Source: Deltaproteobacteria bacterium
Lineage (GTDB): Bacteria > Desulfobacterota > DSM-4660 > Desulfatiglandales > Desulfatiglandaceae
Reading direction: 5' to 3'
Length of the DNA: 6,123 nucleotides
NCBI GenBank assembly: GCA_011051075.1
Contig: DREN01000304.1
Span: 1-6,123, forward strand
Below, piece by piece: positions 6,033 through 6,123 of the stretch; the first letter of the stretch is position 1, and each line of letters begins with the position of its first letter. A program made the translations under genes and the position numbers. The notes beneath the pieces are model-generated. The model saw only the letters and a program-made list of their open reading frames with translations. It was not told where the DNA came from and searched no databases.

Positions 6033-6061
6033 AGCATAGCCTTCCCACTACGGACTGTCAA
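6033..6061 (-). promoter_or_regulatory. Sigma70 promoter of mscS (and probably rlmN)
   Basis: On the minus strand a perfect TTGACA (6061-6056) is followed after exactly 17 bases by TATGCT (6038-6033, 4 of 6 matches to TATAAT). Transcription should start near 6026, giving a leader of about 100 bases before the mscS ATG at 5925. No promoter of similar quality was found in the mscS-rlmN gap, so rlmN is probably transcribed from here. Confidence 0.7.
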
Positions 6062-6123
6062 CTTCAAAAGGCGGGCAGTCAGGGAAACGTCAAAGTCGAC
6101 GCGAATGTGCTGATATCACGCAA
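6062..6123. other. Unassigned sequence upstream of the mscS promoter
   Basis: I see no gene, terminator or known motif here beyond short restriction-site-like palindromes (GTCGAC, TGATATCA). It may be the tail of an intergenic region whose next gene is outside the window. Confidence 0.5.

Noticed and set aside
5792..6067. 91-codon minus-strand frame starting at TTG 6067
   Set aside because: It covers the mscS promoter (TTGACA at 6061-6056), overlaps mscS in another frame, and its second half is Gly/His/Ser/Arg-rich shadow sequence with no family resemblance.

Overview
The window is a compact bacterial chromosomal segment with six protein-coding genes. All belong to well-known housekeeping or stress families. 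The fairly G+C-rich sequence, the long-form HisG, the tandem-domain universal stress protein and the E. coli-like MscS suggest a Gram-negative proteobacterium-like organism. A deltaproteobacterial (Desulfobacterota) origin is my guess from gene style only. I see no phage, transposon, integrase, CRISPR, tRNA or rRNA sequence, and no convincing novel multi-gene system.

Positions 1-2710 (minus strand) hold a four-gene unit transcribed hisI -> hisG -> class I/II aminotransferase -> engB/ysxC, the last cut by the window edge. Every junction overlaps by 1 or 4 bases, so the genes look translationally coupled. HisG (first step of histidine synthesis) and HisI (third step) act in the same pathway. 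The aminotransferase may supply amino acids or transaminate a related substrate. EngB is a ribosome-assembly GTPase that rides at the end. A plausible promoter lies just upstream of hisI.

Positions 2628-3001 form a 374-base divergent intergenic region. It contains a good extended -10 promoter for the rightward usp gene, centred on a perfect 15-bp palindrome. A pair of 7-bp direct repeats spaced exactly 21 bp lies upstream of it. The roughly 165-base leader carries an unexplained perfect Shine-Dalgarno sequence.

Positions 3002-3937 (plus) encode a two-domain universal stress protein. It converges, with only 12 bases between stop codons, on rlmN (3950-5053, minus), the radical-SAM methyltransferase of 23S rRNA A2503 and tRNA A37. 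Upstream of rlmN on the same strand is mscS (5113-5925), a mechanosensitive channel with a strong sigma70 promoter at 6033-6061. The last 60 bases of the window hold nothing I can identify.

The most useful corrections to automatic calling are the start sites of hisI (ATG at 2627 rather than GTG at 2705) and mscS (ATG at 5925 rather than TTG at 5955). The regulatory sites are the least certain and most interesting content.
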